Below are positions 17,385 to 24,988 of a stretch of DNA of 64,000 nucleotides, piece after piece. The stretch spans positions 4,402,001-4,466,000 of the forward strand of contig NZ_CP109104.1 of assembly GCF_035917675.1 (NCBI RefSeq). The letters run 5' to 3'. The notes under the pieces were generated by a model that ran no database searches, had not been told where the DNA came from, and saw only the letters and a program-made list of their open reading frames with translations. The position numbers and the translations under genes were made by a program. Source of the DNA: Streptomyces sp. NBC_01775 (lineage in GTDB: Bacteria > Actinomycetota > Actinomycetes > Streptomycetales > Streptomycetaceae). Position 1 is the stretch's first letter; each line of letters opens with the position of its first letter.

Positions 17385-17505
17385 CCTCCGCCGACGGCCG
17401 CACGGCACGACGCGCGTGACGCCACACGGCACAACACACATGACACATGGCACATATGACACCCAAGGCGCGCATGGCACGCATGGCACAGAAGAAGGAC
17501 GGGGC

Positions 17506-18150
17506 ATGGACACTGACAGGTCGGAAACCCTGACGGCGGCGAGCGACGTGACCTTTCCCGAGTACGTCGCGCCGCCCGCCGAGCCACTGGGACTCCTGCG
17601 CCGCTGGCTGGAGTCGGCGGAGGCGCACGGCGTACGCGAACCACGGGCCCTGGCCCTGGCCACCGCCGACGCCCGGGGCCGCGCCTCCCTGCGGACCGTC
17701 GTCCTGAACCGGGTCACGGGGACCGGCCTCGTCATCGCCACCCACGACGGCAGCCGCAAGGGCCGCGAACTCCGCGTCAACCCCTGGGCCTCCGGCCTGC
17801 TGTACTGGCGTGAGACCGGTCAGCAGATCAGCCTGGGCGGCCCCGTCCGCCGGCTGTCCGACACCGAGTCCGACGCACTGTGGGCCGCCCGCCCGGTCTT
17901 CACCCACGCCATGACCGTCTCCTCCCGCCAGAGCGAGCCTCTTGGCGACCTGGCGGACGTGGCGCGGCTGCGGGCCCGCGCCGAGACGGTCAGCGGACAG
18001 GGCCCCCAACCACGCCCCGCCGCCTACGTCGGCCTCGAACTCGTCCCGGAATCCATCGAGTTCTGGGCGAACGGCACGTCCCGCCTGCACGAACGGCTGC
18101 GCTACGACCGCACCCCGGAAGGCTGGACCACGGCCCGCCTGCAACCCTGA
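17506..18150 (+). CDS. phzG: PhzG, FMN-dependent pyridoxamine oxidase-like phenazine oxidase
   Basis: 214 residues. PhzG oxidises the hexahydro/tetrahydro-phenazine precursors. The pyridoxamine 5'-phosphate oxidase fold is clear: PRALALATADARGRASLRTV, LVIATHDGSRKGRELRVNPW, LLYWRETGQQISLGGPVRRL (FMN binding) and the C-terminal PESIEFWANGTSRLHERLRY. The ATG at 17506 has AAGGACGGGG just before it. Upstream, 17416-17500 holds ACATGGC/GCATGGCAC repeats in frame with an earlier ATG, but these lack a ribosome binding site. Last gene of the phz operon. Confidence 0.93.
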   Translation: MDTDRSETLTAASDVTFPEYVAPPAEPLGLLRRWLESAEAHGVREPRALALATADARGRASLRTVVLNRVTGTGLVIATHDGSRKGRELRVNPWASGLLYWRETGQQISLGGPVRRLSDTESDALWAARPVFTHAMTVSSRQSEPLGDLADVARLRARAETVSGQGPQPRPAAYVGLELVPESIEFWANGTSRLHERLRYDRTPEGWTTARLQP

Positions 18151-18586
18151 GCCTCCCCGGTGACGGACCGGCACGCCGCCCGGGTACGCCGCCCGGGTAC
18201 GCCGCCGACTGTCCTGGACGCGACCGTGTTCAGGAGGTCGCGTCCACCTGACGGGCCGTTCTTGCCACGGGCCAGGAACGGCCGCGGACTTCCGCTCTTG
18301 TCACCGATCAGGACCGAACGCGGACTTCCCGCCAAGGGCCGCGTATCCCCCACGCGAGCTACCGCCTGCCCCGGAATTGTCCACCAGAGGGCGACGATCT
18401 CCGGTGGTCCCGGCCCGTACCGTCCGTATCGACCCGCGGCAACCAGGCCGCCGGTTGGTACAGGAGCCGGTTGGTACTGGAGCCGGTTGGTGCGGGAGGG
18501 GCCCCTGCCGAAGCGGGCTCCTGCCGGACACGAACGCCGTGTCTTTCACCGGGACCCCGAAGTTCCCTCACGGAGCGGAGTCGTAC
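18151..18586. other. Non-coding gap with short direct repeats
   Basis: 436 bp after phzG. It contains GTACGCCGCCCGG twice (18184-18208) and three copies of GCCGGTTGGT (around 18449, 18466 and 18482). No supported gene. It should hold the phz terminator and the promoter of the next gene. Confidence 0.5.
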
Positions 18587-19675
18587 ATGGATCGGCAGCG
18601 GCGCGACGCGGACGCGGCAAACCGTTGGAAGCCGCGCCCGGCCCATCGGCGCGGATTCCTGCTCATGGTGGCTTGCTGTGTGTTTGGTGTGCTCGTCACA
18701 GCCTGCGCACCCTCGGATTCCGACCAGGCGTCCAAGGCTTCCGACCAGCCCGCCCAGCCCGGCGCATCCGCCTCCGTCCCCATCAAGCTGGCCCGCGCCG
18801 GGACCGGTCGGAAGATGGTGGTGACGATCGCTGTCGGCGACGGCGAGCCGGTGAAGGTTCTCCTGGACACCGGCTCCAGTGGGCTCGTACTCAAGGACAG
18901 CGCCTTCGGCAAGGACCAGCGCCCCACCGGGGAAAAGACCAAGGTCACCTACGGGGGCTTCAGCCTGGCGGGGGACATCGTCAAAGCTCCCGTCCGCTTC
19001 ACATCGGCCACCTCGGACCTGGCCACGGAACCCATGAAGGTCGCGTCGTTTCACGGCGACCCGACCAAGACCATGGCCTCCACCGGAACGGTCGGAATTC
19101 TCGGCATCGCGGCCGGGACCGCCGCCTCTACGACCCCGAAGTTGTTGTCACCCCTGGTCCATCTTCCCGAGCCGTACTCAACCGGATTCACGATCAGAGG
19201 CATCCGAGAAGATCTCTCCTCCGGCAAGTTGTCGGTAGGCAAGGTCCAGGAGACATCCGACAGCGTCGCGGTCCCTATGCTCAAGGCGGGCTTCACCTAC
19301 CCCAACGGGTCCCCGGGGTACAAGAAGCTCATCCGGCTCTGTTGGACGGTTGGAGACGCGAAGTCCTGCGCCAAGACCTCCCCGGACACCGGTGGCACGA
19401 GTGGAACCGTATCGAGCACCCTCATGCCAAACGCTCCCCGGACTGGCACATCCATCACCAAGGGGACGCCCATCACCATTGGATCCGACAGCAAAGTGCT
19501 GTGCAGGTTCGAGGCAGGCGCGAACCGCAGCACCCAGCCCGCCCCACGCCTCAATGACCACCCGAACATGAACACCGGGATCCGGTTCTTCTTCGCCAAT
19601 ACCGTCGGCTTCGACCTGAAGCGAGGTCAGGTTGTGATCACGCCTGACGCGGCGGCATCGCGGTCCCACTGTTGA
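18587..19675 (+). CDS. Pepsin-like (A1-type) aspartic protease lipoprotein
   Basis: 362 residues. The N-terminal signal has lipobox VLVTAC (Cys40). The first catalytic motif LLDTGSSGL has Asp94. It is followed by KVTYGGFSLAGDI, which resembles the pepsin flap region YGTGSMTG. A second motif SPDTGGTSGT puts Asp267 173 residues later, close to the 180 or so expected for a two-lobed pepsin. Four Cys in the second half could form disulfides. Such proteases are rare in bacteria, so an extracytoplasmic A1-like enzyme is a proposal from motifs; activity is uncertain because the second motif departs from DTGTS. The start ATG has CGGAG 8 bases upstream. Confidence 0.7.
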   Translation: MDRQRRDADAANRWKPRPAHRRGFLLMVACCVFGVLVTACAPSDSDQASKASDQPAQPGASASVPIKLARAGTGRKMVVTIAVGDGEPVKVLLDTGSSGLVLKDSAFGKDQRPTGEKTKVTYGGFSLAGDIVKAPVRFTSATSDLATEPMKVASFHGDPTKTMASTGTVGILGIAAGTAASTTPKLLSPLVHLPEPYSTGFTIRGIREDLSSGKLSVGKVQETSDSVAVPMLKAGFTYPNGSPGYKKLIRLCWTVGDAKSCAKTSPDTGGTSGTVSSTLMPNAPRTGTSITKGTPITIGSDSKVLCRFEAGANRSTQPAPRLNDHPNMNTGIRFFFANTVGFDLKRGQVVITPDAAASRSHC

Positions 19676-19857
19676 CGATTCCCGCGACGGCCGGGTGCGC
19701 GCGGCCCGTACGGTCGCGCTGCCCACGGGCAGCGGGCGCCACATCCGGGCCACTGCCGGCAAGGACGCCGAGGCCACCGAGGTCAGCGAGGCCGCTCGGT
19801 GCACGGCCAGGCGAGGCGGATTCCACACCCGGAACGACGTTGGTAAGGATGAGACGC

Positions 19858-20592
19858 ATGTCCGTTCCCTCTCAGCGCTACCTGTCCCTGCCCGAGGAGT
19901 TCGTCCTGCTCTCACACCTGGCTTCCGGCAAGGTGCACGGCTCCGGTCGTGCCCCGGCGGTGATCGGGTGCGCGGCGGCCGAACTCGGCGAACTCGCGCT
20001 GCGCCGTAAGCTGGCGGTCCGTTCCCGGAAATCCAAGGCGCTCGGCTTCGACGTCTACCGCCTCCACGGCGTCGAGATCGAACTGCTCGACGCCCGCCCC
20101 ACCGGCCTCGGCTGGGCCGACGCGTTGCTGGCCGAGTTGCAGCAGAGCTGCTCCGCTTCCGAACACGGCCGCGTCCGCCTCTACCAGTGGTTCCGGCGGC
20201 ACCAAGAAGGGTTCTCGCTGCACCGGGACGCGCTCGCCGCGCGCGGCGTGCTGCACCCCAAGCCCGGCGGGCACACCGGCCTCTTCCGCGCGAGGCAACG
20301 CCACTACCCCGACCGCGTGTTGCGCGAAGCGCTCATCGCGGAGGCCCGTGCCGCCTGCGGCGAGGAGAGCCGAGTCGACGCGCACATGCTGTTCCTGTGC
20401 GACCTCATGGAGACGGTCGGGCTGAACAGGGAGCTGGGTATCCGCTTGAGCGTGCGCCAGCGGCTGGACCGCGGCCGTGGTGCCGGAGCGGCGGCCTCCC
20501 TCCCCGAGGACCTGCGGGACACCAGCACAGCGCTCGCCGCGGCGGTGCCGTCGCGCGACAACGACGCCAGGTACGGCCGCCCACGGGTCTGA
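19858..20592 (+). CDS. GPP34 (GOLPH3/Vps74-like) family protein
   Basis: 244 residues. The N-terminus LSLPEEFVLLSHLASGKVHG and the following AAAELGELALRRKL match the GPP34 family, named after the eukaryotic Golgi phosphoprotein GOLPH3 that binds phosphatidylinositol 4-phosphate. Bacterial members are abundant in actinomycetes and have no firm function. The rest is helical, with the family blocks of the type RHYPDRVLREALIAEARAA. The start ATG has AAGGAT 7 bases upstream. The same promoter and start region occurs as a remnant at 9900-9947. Confidence 0.85.
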   Translation: MSVPSQRYLSLPEEFVLLSHLASGKVHGSGRAPAVIGCAAAELGELALRRKLAVRSRKSKALGFDVYRLHGVEIELLDARPTGLGWADALLAELQQSCSASEHGRVRLYQWFRRHQEGFSLHRDALAARGVLHPKPGGHTGLFRARQRHYPDRVLREALIAEARAACGEESRVDAHMLFLCDLMETVGLNRELGIRLSVRQRLDRGRGAGAAASLPEDLRDTSTALAAAVPSRDNDARYGRPRV

Positions 20593-20674
20593 CGGACCGC
20601 GCCCTGTTCCGGTGACGATGCTCCGGTAGCGCGCTCCCCAGCGCTCCCCCTCAGCGCCTCTCCCCCTCAGCGCC

Positions 20675-21349
20675 TCACACCTCCACGACACCGGTCCGGT
20701 AGGCGAAGACGACCGCCTGGACGCGGTCACGCAGCTCCAGCTTCGCCAGGATGCGGGAGACGTGCGTCTTCACCGTTTCAGGGCTGATCACCATCTGCGC
20801 CGCGATCTCCGTGTTGGACAGCCCCGTCGCGAGCAGCCGCAGCACCTGGGTCTCGCGCCGGGTAAGGCCGACGCGCCCACACCCGGCCGGCGGCGCGGCG
20901 GGGACCGGGCGTATCCGGTCACCGAAGCGGCCGATCAACCCGCGGGTCACCGCCGGTGCGAGCAGCGAGTCGCCCGTGGCGATCGTGTGTACGGCGTTGA
21001 TCAGGTCCGCCGACGGCGCGTCCTTGAGCAGGAATCCGTCGGCCCCGGCGCGCAGGACCTCGTACACATGCTCATCGAGGTCGCGCTCGGCGACCACCAG
21101 CACCTTGACCGGGTCGGCAGCGTCGGGCCCGGCAAGCAGCCTGGTCGCCTCGATGCCGTCCATACCGGGAAGGTGTACGTCCATCACCACGACGTCGGGG
21201 CGCAGTTGCCGTGCCGTGTCGACGGCTGCGCGGCCGTCACCGGCCTCACCGACCACTTCGACGTCGGGCTGCGCGTCAAGGATGGCGACGTATCCGGCCC
21301 GTACGAGCTGCTGATCCTCACAGATCAGCACGCGGACCGGGTCGCTCAC
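20675..21349 (-). CDS. NarL/LuxR-family response regulator (orphaned)
   Basis: 224 residues. Receiver domain with acidic pocket ICEDQQ, phosphoacceptor Asp in VVVMDVHLPGMDG and Lys in FLLKDAP. The C-terminal LuxR HTH is LTRRETQVLRLLATGLSNTE, then VISPETVKTHVSRILAKL. The start is the GTG at 21349, overlapping the stop of a histidine-kinase stub as GTGA, so the pair was once coupled. With the kinase lost, its phosphorylation source is unclear. Confidence 0.92.
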   Translation of the reverse strand: MSDPVRVLICEDQQLVRAGYVAILDAQPDVEVVGEAGDGRAAVDTARQLRPDVVVMDVHLPGMDGIEATRLLAGPDAADPVKVLVVAERDLDEHVYEVLRAGADGFLLKDAPSADLINAVHTIATGDSLLAPAVTRGLIGRFGDRIRPVPAAPPAGCGRVGLTRRETQVLRLLATGLSNTEIAAQMVISPETVKTHVSRILAKLELRDRVQAVVFAYRTGVVEV

Positions 21350-21449
21350 GCCGCACCTCGTGACGGAATGCGGGCCGCAACGGTGAATCCACGTCCGGGG
21401 CCACCTGCCCGTAACGCGCCGCCGAGCAGGCCGAACCGCTCCCGCGGTC
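21346..21449 (-). pseudogene. C-terminal stub of the cognate sensor histidine kinase
   Basis: About 34 codons in frame up to the TGA that overlaps the response-regulator start: RERFGLLGGALRAGG, then GFTVAARIPSRGAA. This is the end of a NarX/DesK-type HATPase domain (usual pattern GLRERVALLGGxLxxG, then GFxVxAxxP). All upstream kinase sequence is gone, and the neighbouring Tat lipoprotein gene ends at 21452, within a few bases of the break. Confidence 0.65.
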
Positions 21450-21451
21450 CC

Positions 21452-22756
21452 TCAGTCGGTCTTCTGTAGCGCACGGAACTGTTTGATCCACACGCGGTTC
21501 CGTCCGGGCAGACCGCCCTTGCCGGACTGGACGGTATAAGGACAGAACAGGCTGTTGAGCATCCACGGATTTTTCTTCTTGGTGAAGTTCGACGTCATGG
21601 CCTCGTCCTGGATCACCCCGTAGGTGGCCACCGCGAGCCTCTTGGTCTTGCGGAACTGCTCAAGCTGATCCTGAAGGTAGGTGTTGTTACTCGCGAACCA
21701 GGGGGTCATGGAAAGAAAATCGTCCCACTTCTGCTGCGTGAAGGGCTGTTCGGTGGCTCCGCGGAGCACCTCCCACACCTGCTTTCCCCGGGCATCTTTG
21801 TATTTTTCTGCGAATCGGGCAGAAACCGGGTCTGTCTGGTGTGCCTTCCAGAGCAGGACCAGGGAGAACTCGGTGGCCAAAAACTTCTGTTCGGGACGCA
21901 TACGGGGAAGGATGTAGTCGAGGTATTCCTTGGAACCGGCCAGGGACGTCACATGCGGATGGATGTCCACACCCTCGATGTCCTTGGTCTTCTTCACGAA
22001 CTCCATCCAGCGCTTGGTGGCACCCGTCTGCCCGCCGTCCCAGTCGAGGTGGTTGAGCGCCCCCATGTAGAGCTTGGTCTTGCGCGCGGAGTGCTCGGCT
22101 CGGTAGGCGATGATGTATTGCGCGATCTTCTCGTAGAAGAGGTTGAGGCGGCGATCGCGCTGGTCCTTGCGGGTCTCCAGGAACGGTTCGTTTCCGATCA
22201 CCAAGATGTCGACCCTGTCCATGACGGTCGGCAGCACCTTTTTCACGCGCGCGAACGCGGTCTTCCAGGCATCGGTGCCCGGGGTCGGGATGTCCTGTTC
22301 CATGTACGGGAACTTCAGCGACAGCACCGTGCCGAATCCACGCTCCTTGGCCGCCAGAAGCTTTTTGATCTGCGGCTTTTCGGAGATGGCGCCCTTATCG
22401 GCGTCACGCATGGGGAAGAACCCGCGCAGCCATGTGGCCGAGACGTCCTCCAGCTCGTCGAATTTCACATTGTCCGGGGCGCCGTTGAAGTTCGCCCCGA
22501 GGACCCCGACGGGGGGCGGTGCGGTAACGCGAGAGCCTTCTTTCCGGCCCGCGTTCGTCTTCTTCTCACCAGACCCGGCGTCCTTGCTCGACCCGTCGGC
22601 CTTCTTGCTCTTACCCGACCCGGAGTCGTCGCCCACGCACCCCGCGGCACCCAACGCCGTCAGCCCGGCGATCCCGGACATGCCGAGCATCCGCCGGCGC
22701 GACAACGTACGCCGCTCGGCGGCTCCGGTCGAGTTCACGCCGTGGTTTTCCCCCAT
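21452..22756 (-). CDS. Tat-exported lipoprotein, probable glycoside hydrolase-like TIM barrel
   Basis: 434 residues. A Tat motif (SRRRMLGMS) with a lipobox ending at Cys40 is followed by a Ser/Lys/Gly spacer. The body looks like a clan-A (beta/alpha)8 glycosidase: LGANFNGAPDNVKFDELEDV at strand 1, VDILVIGNEPFLE with a candidate acid/base Glu, HPHVTSLAGSKEYLDYILP and EQKFLATEFSLVLLW with a candidate nucleophile Glu. No exact family is recognised. Codon use is less GC-biased than in neighbours (TTT, AAA and CTT codons are present), suggesting recent acquisition. The start ATG has AAAGGAGAG upstream. Confidence 0.7.
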   Translation of the reverse strand: MGENHGVNSTGAAERRTLSRRRMLGMSGIAGLTALGAAGCVGDDSGSGKSKKADGSSKDAGSGEKKTNAGRKEGSRVTAPPPVGVLGANFNGAPDNVKFDELEDVSATWLRGFFPMRDADKGAISEKPQIKKLLAAKERGFGTVLSLKFPYMEQDIPTPGTDAWKTAFARVKKVLPTVMDRVDILVIGNEPFLETRKDQRDRRLNLFYEKIAQYIIAYRAEHSARKTKLYMGALNHLDWDGGQTGATKRWMEFVKKTKDIEGVDIHPHVTSLAGSKEYLDYILPRMRPEQKFLATEFSLVLLWKAHQTDPVSARFAEKYKDARGKQVWEVLRGATEQPFTQQKWDDFLSMTPWFASNNTYLQDQLEQFRKTKRLAVATYGVIQDEAMTSNFTKKKNPWMLNSLFCPYTVQSGKGGLPGRNRVWIKQFRALQKTD

Positions 22757-23244
22757 GCGAACTCTCCTTTCTCTCGCGCCCCAGCTGATCGAGCTGTGAA
22801 CCGCATCGTGATCTCGCTGATGTGTGGTCGGATTTCCGCCGGGCGCGCGGTGACGTCAGGGTGCCGCGCTGCATGTGACTGGGGGCGCCCGGCCGCGCGG
22901 TCAGCGGAGGCCGGCTTGAGCTGAGCCCCGCGACAACCCGCCGCGTGTGTTGAGTTCGTCCCTGGCTCAGCCTGCCGCAGTCACGTGACAGTCCGGGAAC
23001 CAACTCTTCTTGTATCCGCCACGGTTCTGGTCAGGACGCCGTTGCGAATCCTGCGTGCCGCACAGCATGGTGGTTGTTGATTTTTTCGTCAATGACACGG
23101 AATTAATCCGTCGGGCTCCCGGCCATCCCTGTTCCGTCTTCCTGCTGGTCACCCCGACCGGCCTGCGCCGGAAAGGCGTTCGGGGGGACGGTGCGGTCCG
23201 GGAGGCGCCGCGACGCCGTCTCCGCCACCTCAAGGAACAGGCTC
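22757..23244. other. AT-richer gap, possible small ORF
   Basis: 488 bp between two minus-strand genes. It holds the promoter of the Tat lipoprotein gene and a candidate 43-residue ORF at 22967-23098 (listed separately). Nothing else is recognised. Confidence 0.4.
22967..23098 (-). CDS. Candidate 43-residue small ORF
   Basis: From a GTG at 23098 the frame reads MSLTKKSTTTMLCGTQDSQR, then RPDQNRGGYKKSWFPDCHVT and AAG. An internal ATG gives a 33-residue form. It has two Cys and a basic, aromatic C-terminal half. No good ribosome binding site is seen and no maturation genes are nearby. It may be a remnant or a small peptide gene; function unknown. Confidence 0.25.
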   Translation of the reverse strand: MSLTKKSTTTMLCGTQDSQRRPDQNRGGYKKSWFPDCHVTAAG

Positions 23245-24249
23245 TCACACGGGCCGACGCGGATCCCCGGACGCGGACCGCGGCTCGGACCACGACTCGG
23301 ACCGCGACTCGGACCGCGGCTCGGACCACGGCTCGGCCAGACCTCGGCGAGCGGCGCTCTGACGCCGGGTGAGGAGGCGTCCACGTCGTCTCGCCAGGCG
23401 CAGGAACACCAGCGTGGGCAGGCCGCAGACGAGGATGGCGACGACGCTGGCTTCGGGACCGAAGGTGCCTCCGGTGAGCGCGGCGTTGCCCGACATCGCG
23501 CCGTCGAACAGCCCCGTCGGCCCCCCTGCCGCGCCGGACAGCGTGGTGCTGAAGATGCCACCTGCGGCCAGGTTCCACCCCAGGTGAAGGCCGATCGGCA
23601 GCCACAGGCTCCGGGTGGCGGCGTAGGCCGCCCCGAGCATCAGACCCGCCTCGACAGCGATGGCCACCGCTCCCCACACCGTGGCGCCGGGGTTGACCAG
23701 GTGAACGACGCCGAACAGCAGGCCGGAGATCACCAGCGCGCCCCACGTCCCGGTGAGTTCCTCGACCAGGCGGAAGACGACGCCACGGAAGAGGATCTCC
23801 TCGGTGACGGCGGCACTCACCATCAGGCCGAACATGCTCACCGCCCCGCCGACGGATCCCCAGCCGGCCACGCGGTACCCGCCGAACAGCGCTATCACCG
23901 CGATCGTGACGGTGAACAGCCCGAGCCCGAGAAGAATGCCGGTGCGCAGCCCTGGGCGGGCGGCGGCGGTGGCGAGCTCCGTCGCGGCGCGCCGTTCCAT
24001 CGCCCGCACGACCGCCCCGTAGAGCAGCAGCGCGATCGCGCCCACGGCCGCACCGGACATCAGGGCCGGCACCGGATGGACTTCGCCCGATGCCTCCACC
24101 ACGCCGGTGAGGGTGCCCACCGCCACGAACAGCACCAGCATCACCACCAGGCGAACTCCCGTGGGCCTCAGCCACGGTGGCGTCACACCGGCCGTGACCG
24201 GCTCCGGTGACAGAGGTCTCTTGAGAGAGCGCAGGCTCCAGACCGGCAT
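23245..24249 (-). CDS. CPBP (CAAX-type) intramembrane metalloprotease
   Basis: 334 residues. Around eight hydrophobic segments and the conserved CPBP/Abi motifs are visible: EEILFRGVVFR (motif 1, with the Glu pair and Arg), the FGVVHLVNP His and HLGWNLAAG (last motif). Bacterial members process membrane peptides or bacteriocins, or act in immunity. The C-terminus carries a Ser-Glu-Pro-Arg repeat of about 20 residues encoded by 12 bp tandem units (about 23279-23335). The start is the ATG at 24249 with AGGAGG 5 bases upstream. Confidence 0.85.
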   Translation of the reverse strand: MPVWSLRSLKRPLSPEPVTAGVTPPWLRPTGVRLVVMLVLFVAVGTLTGVVEASGEVHPVPALMSGAAVGAIALLLYGAVVRAMERRAATELATAAARPGLRTGILLGLGLFTVTIAVIALFGGYRVAGWGSVGGAVSMFGLMVSAAVTEEILFRGVVFRLVEELTGTWGALVISGLLFGVVHLVNPGATVWGAVAIAVEAGLMLGAAYAATRSLWLPIGLHLGWNLAAGGIFSTTLSGAAGGPTGLFDGAMSGNAALTGGTFGPEASVVAILVCGLPTLVFLRLARRRGRLLTRRQSAARRGLAEPWSEPRSESRSESWSEPRSASGDPRRPV

Positions 24250-24411
24250 GGGAATCCTCCTGTACCGACGGGCGACCGGGTTGCCGCCGCGTCGACAAGG
24301 ACGCTACGAGCCGGGTGCCCCGAAGATCGTCGCCCGCCGGTGGACAGTTCGGGTAGCCCGGATGGGGGACAACGGCCGCCATGGGCAGGGGGATGCGCCA
24401 GACGCACGGCT

Positions 24412-24610
24412 TCACCGTCTCGCGGCCGAAGACCATCCCGCCGTCGACCTCGCGACCTTGGCGACCTCGGCGACCTCGGCGTTCGACAGCCCGACGGCGA
24501 CCGTGCGGATCCCGTTCAACAGGTATGCGCCGGGGCGTTCTTCAGCAGGAACCCGCTCGCTCCGCTTGCAAGGCTCGGTGGACGTACTCGCCGAGGTCGA
24601 AGTGGTCCCG
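24412..24610 (-). pseudogene. Decayed LuxR-family response regulator
   Basis: Minus-strand fragments in different frames spell a response regulator: DLGEYVHRALQA, then ASGFLLKNAPA after a frameshift, then YLLNGIRTVAVG after another frameshift, then GLSNAEVAEV from the LuxR HTH. The region between receiver end and HTH is deleted. The rest of the 24250-24692 gap holds no gene. Confidence 0.55.
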
Positions 24611-24692
24611 GCAGGCAGACGGCGACGCACAGGGGCGGCTGTGCGCCCACGCATCGCCCACGCACCACTCACGCAGAGCGCCCCGAAACGGC

Positions 24693-24729
24693 GGAGCGCC
24701 CGGACCGATCATCTCGGTCCGGGCGCTCC
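24693..24729 (-). terminator. Terminator of tRNA-Lys
   Basis: 16 bp perfect stem (24693-24708 with 24714-24729) around a 5-base loop, downstream of tRNA-Lys in its direction of transcription. Confidence 0.7.
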
Positions 24730-24766
24730 CTCGCAGGTCAGAGGGTCAAACCCTCCCCCTTGGCGG

Positions 24767-24839
24767 TAGGCCGTGTGGGACTCGAACCCACAACCAATGG
24801 ATTAAAAGTCCACTGCTCTGCCAATTGAGCTAACGGCCC
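24767..24839 (-). tRNA. tRNA-Lys (TTT)
   Basis: Cloverleaf of 73 bases. Acceptor GGGCCGT/ACGGCCT, anticodon loop CTTTTAA with anticodon TTT, T-arm GTGGGTTCGAGTCCCAC and discriminator A. The CCA end is not encoded. Confidence 0.97.
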
Positions 24840-24988
24840 GCACCGAGCAGCATAGCCCGGGGGTCCGGCGAGCCTCGAAGGCATTCCGGGTTGAACGCCT
24901 TCGAGGCCGGTGTCGAGCAGAAATTCGATACGTGGGCCGGGCTCTGGAGCCGGTGCCGGTCACCGGCACCAGAGCCGTGGCTCAGCCG

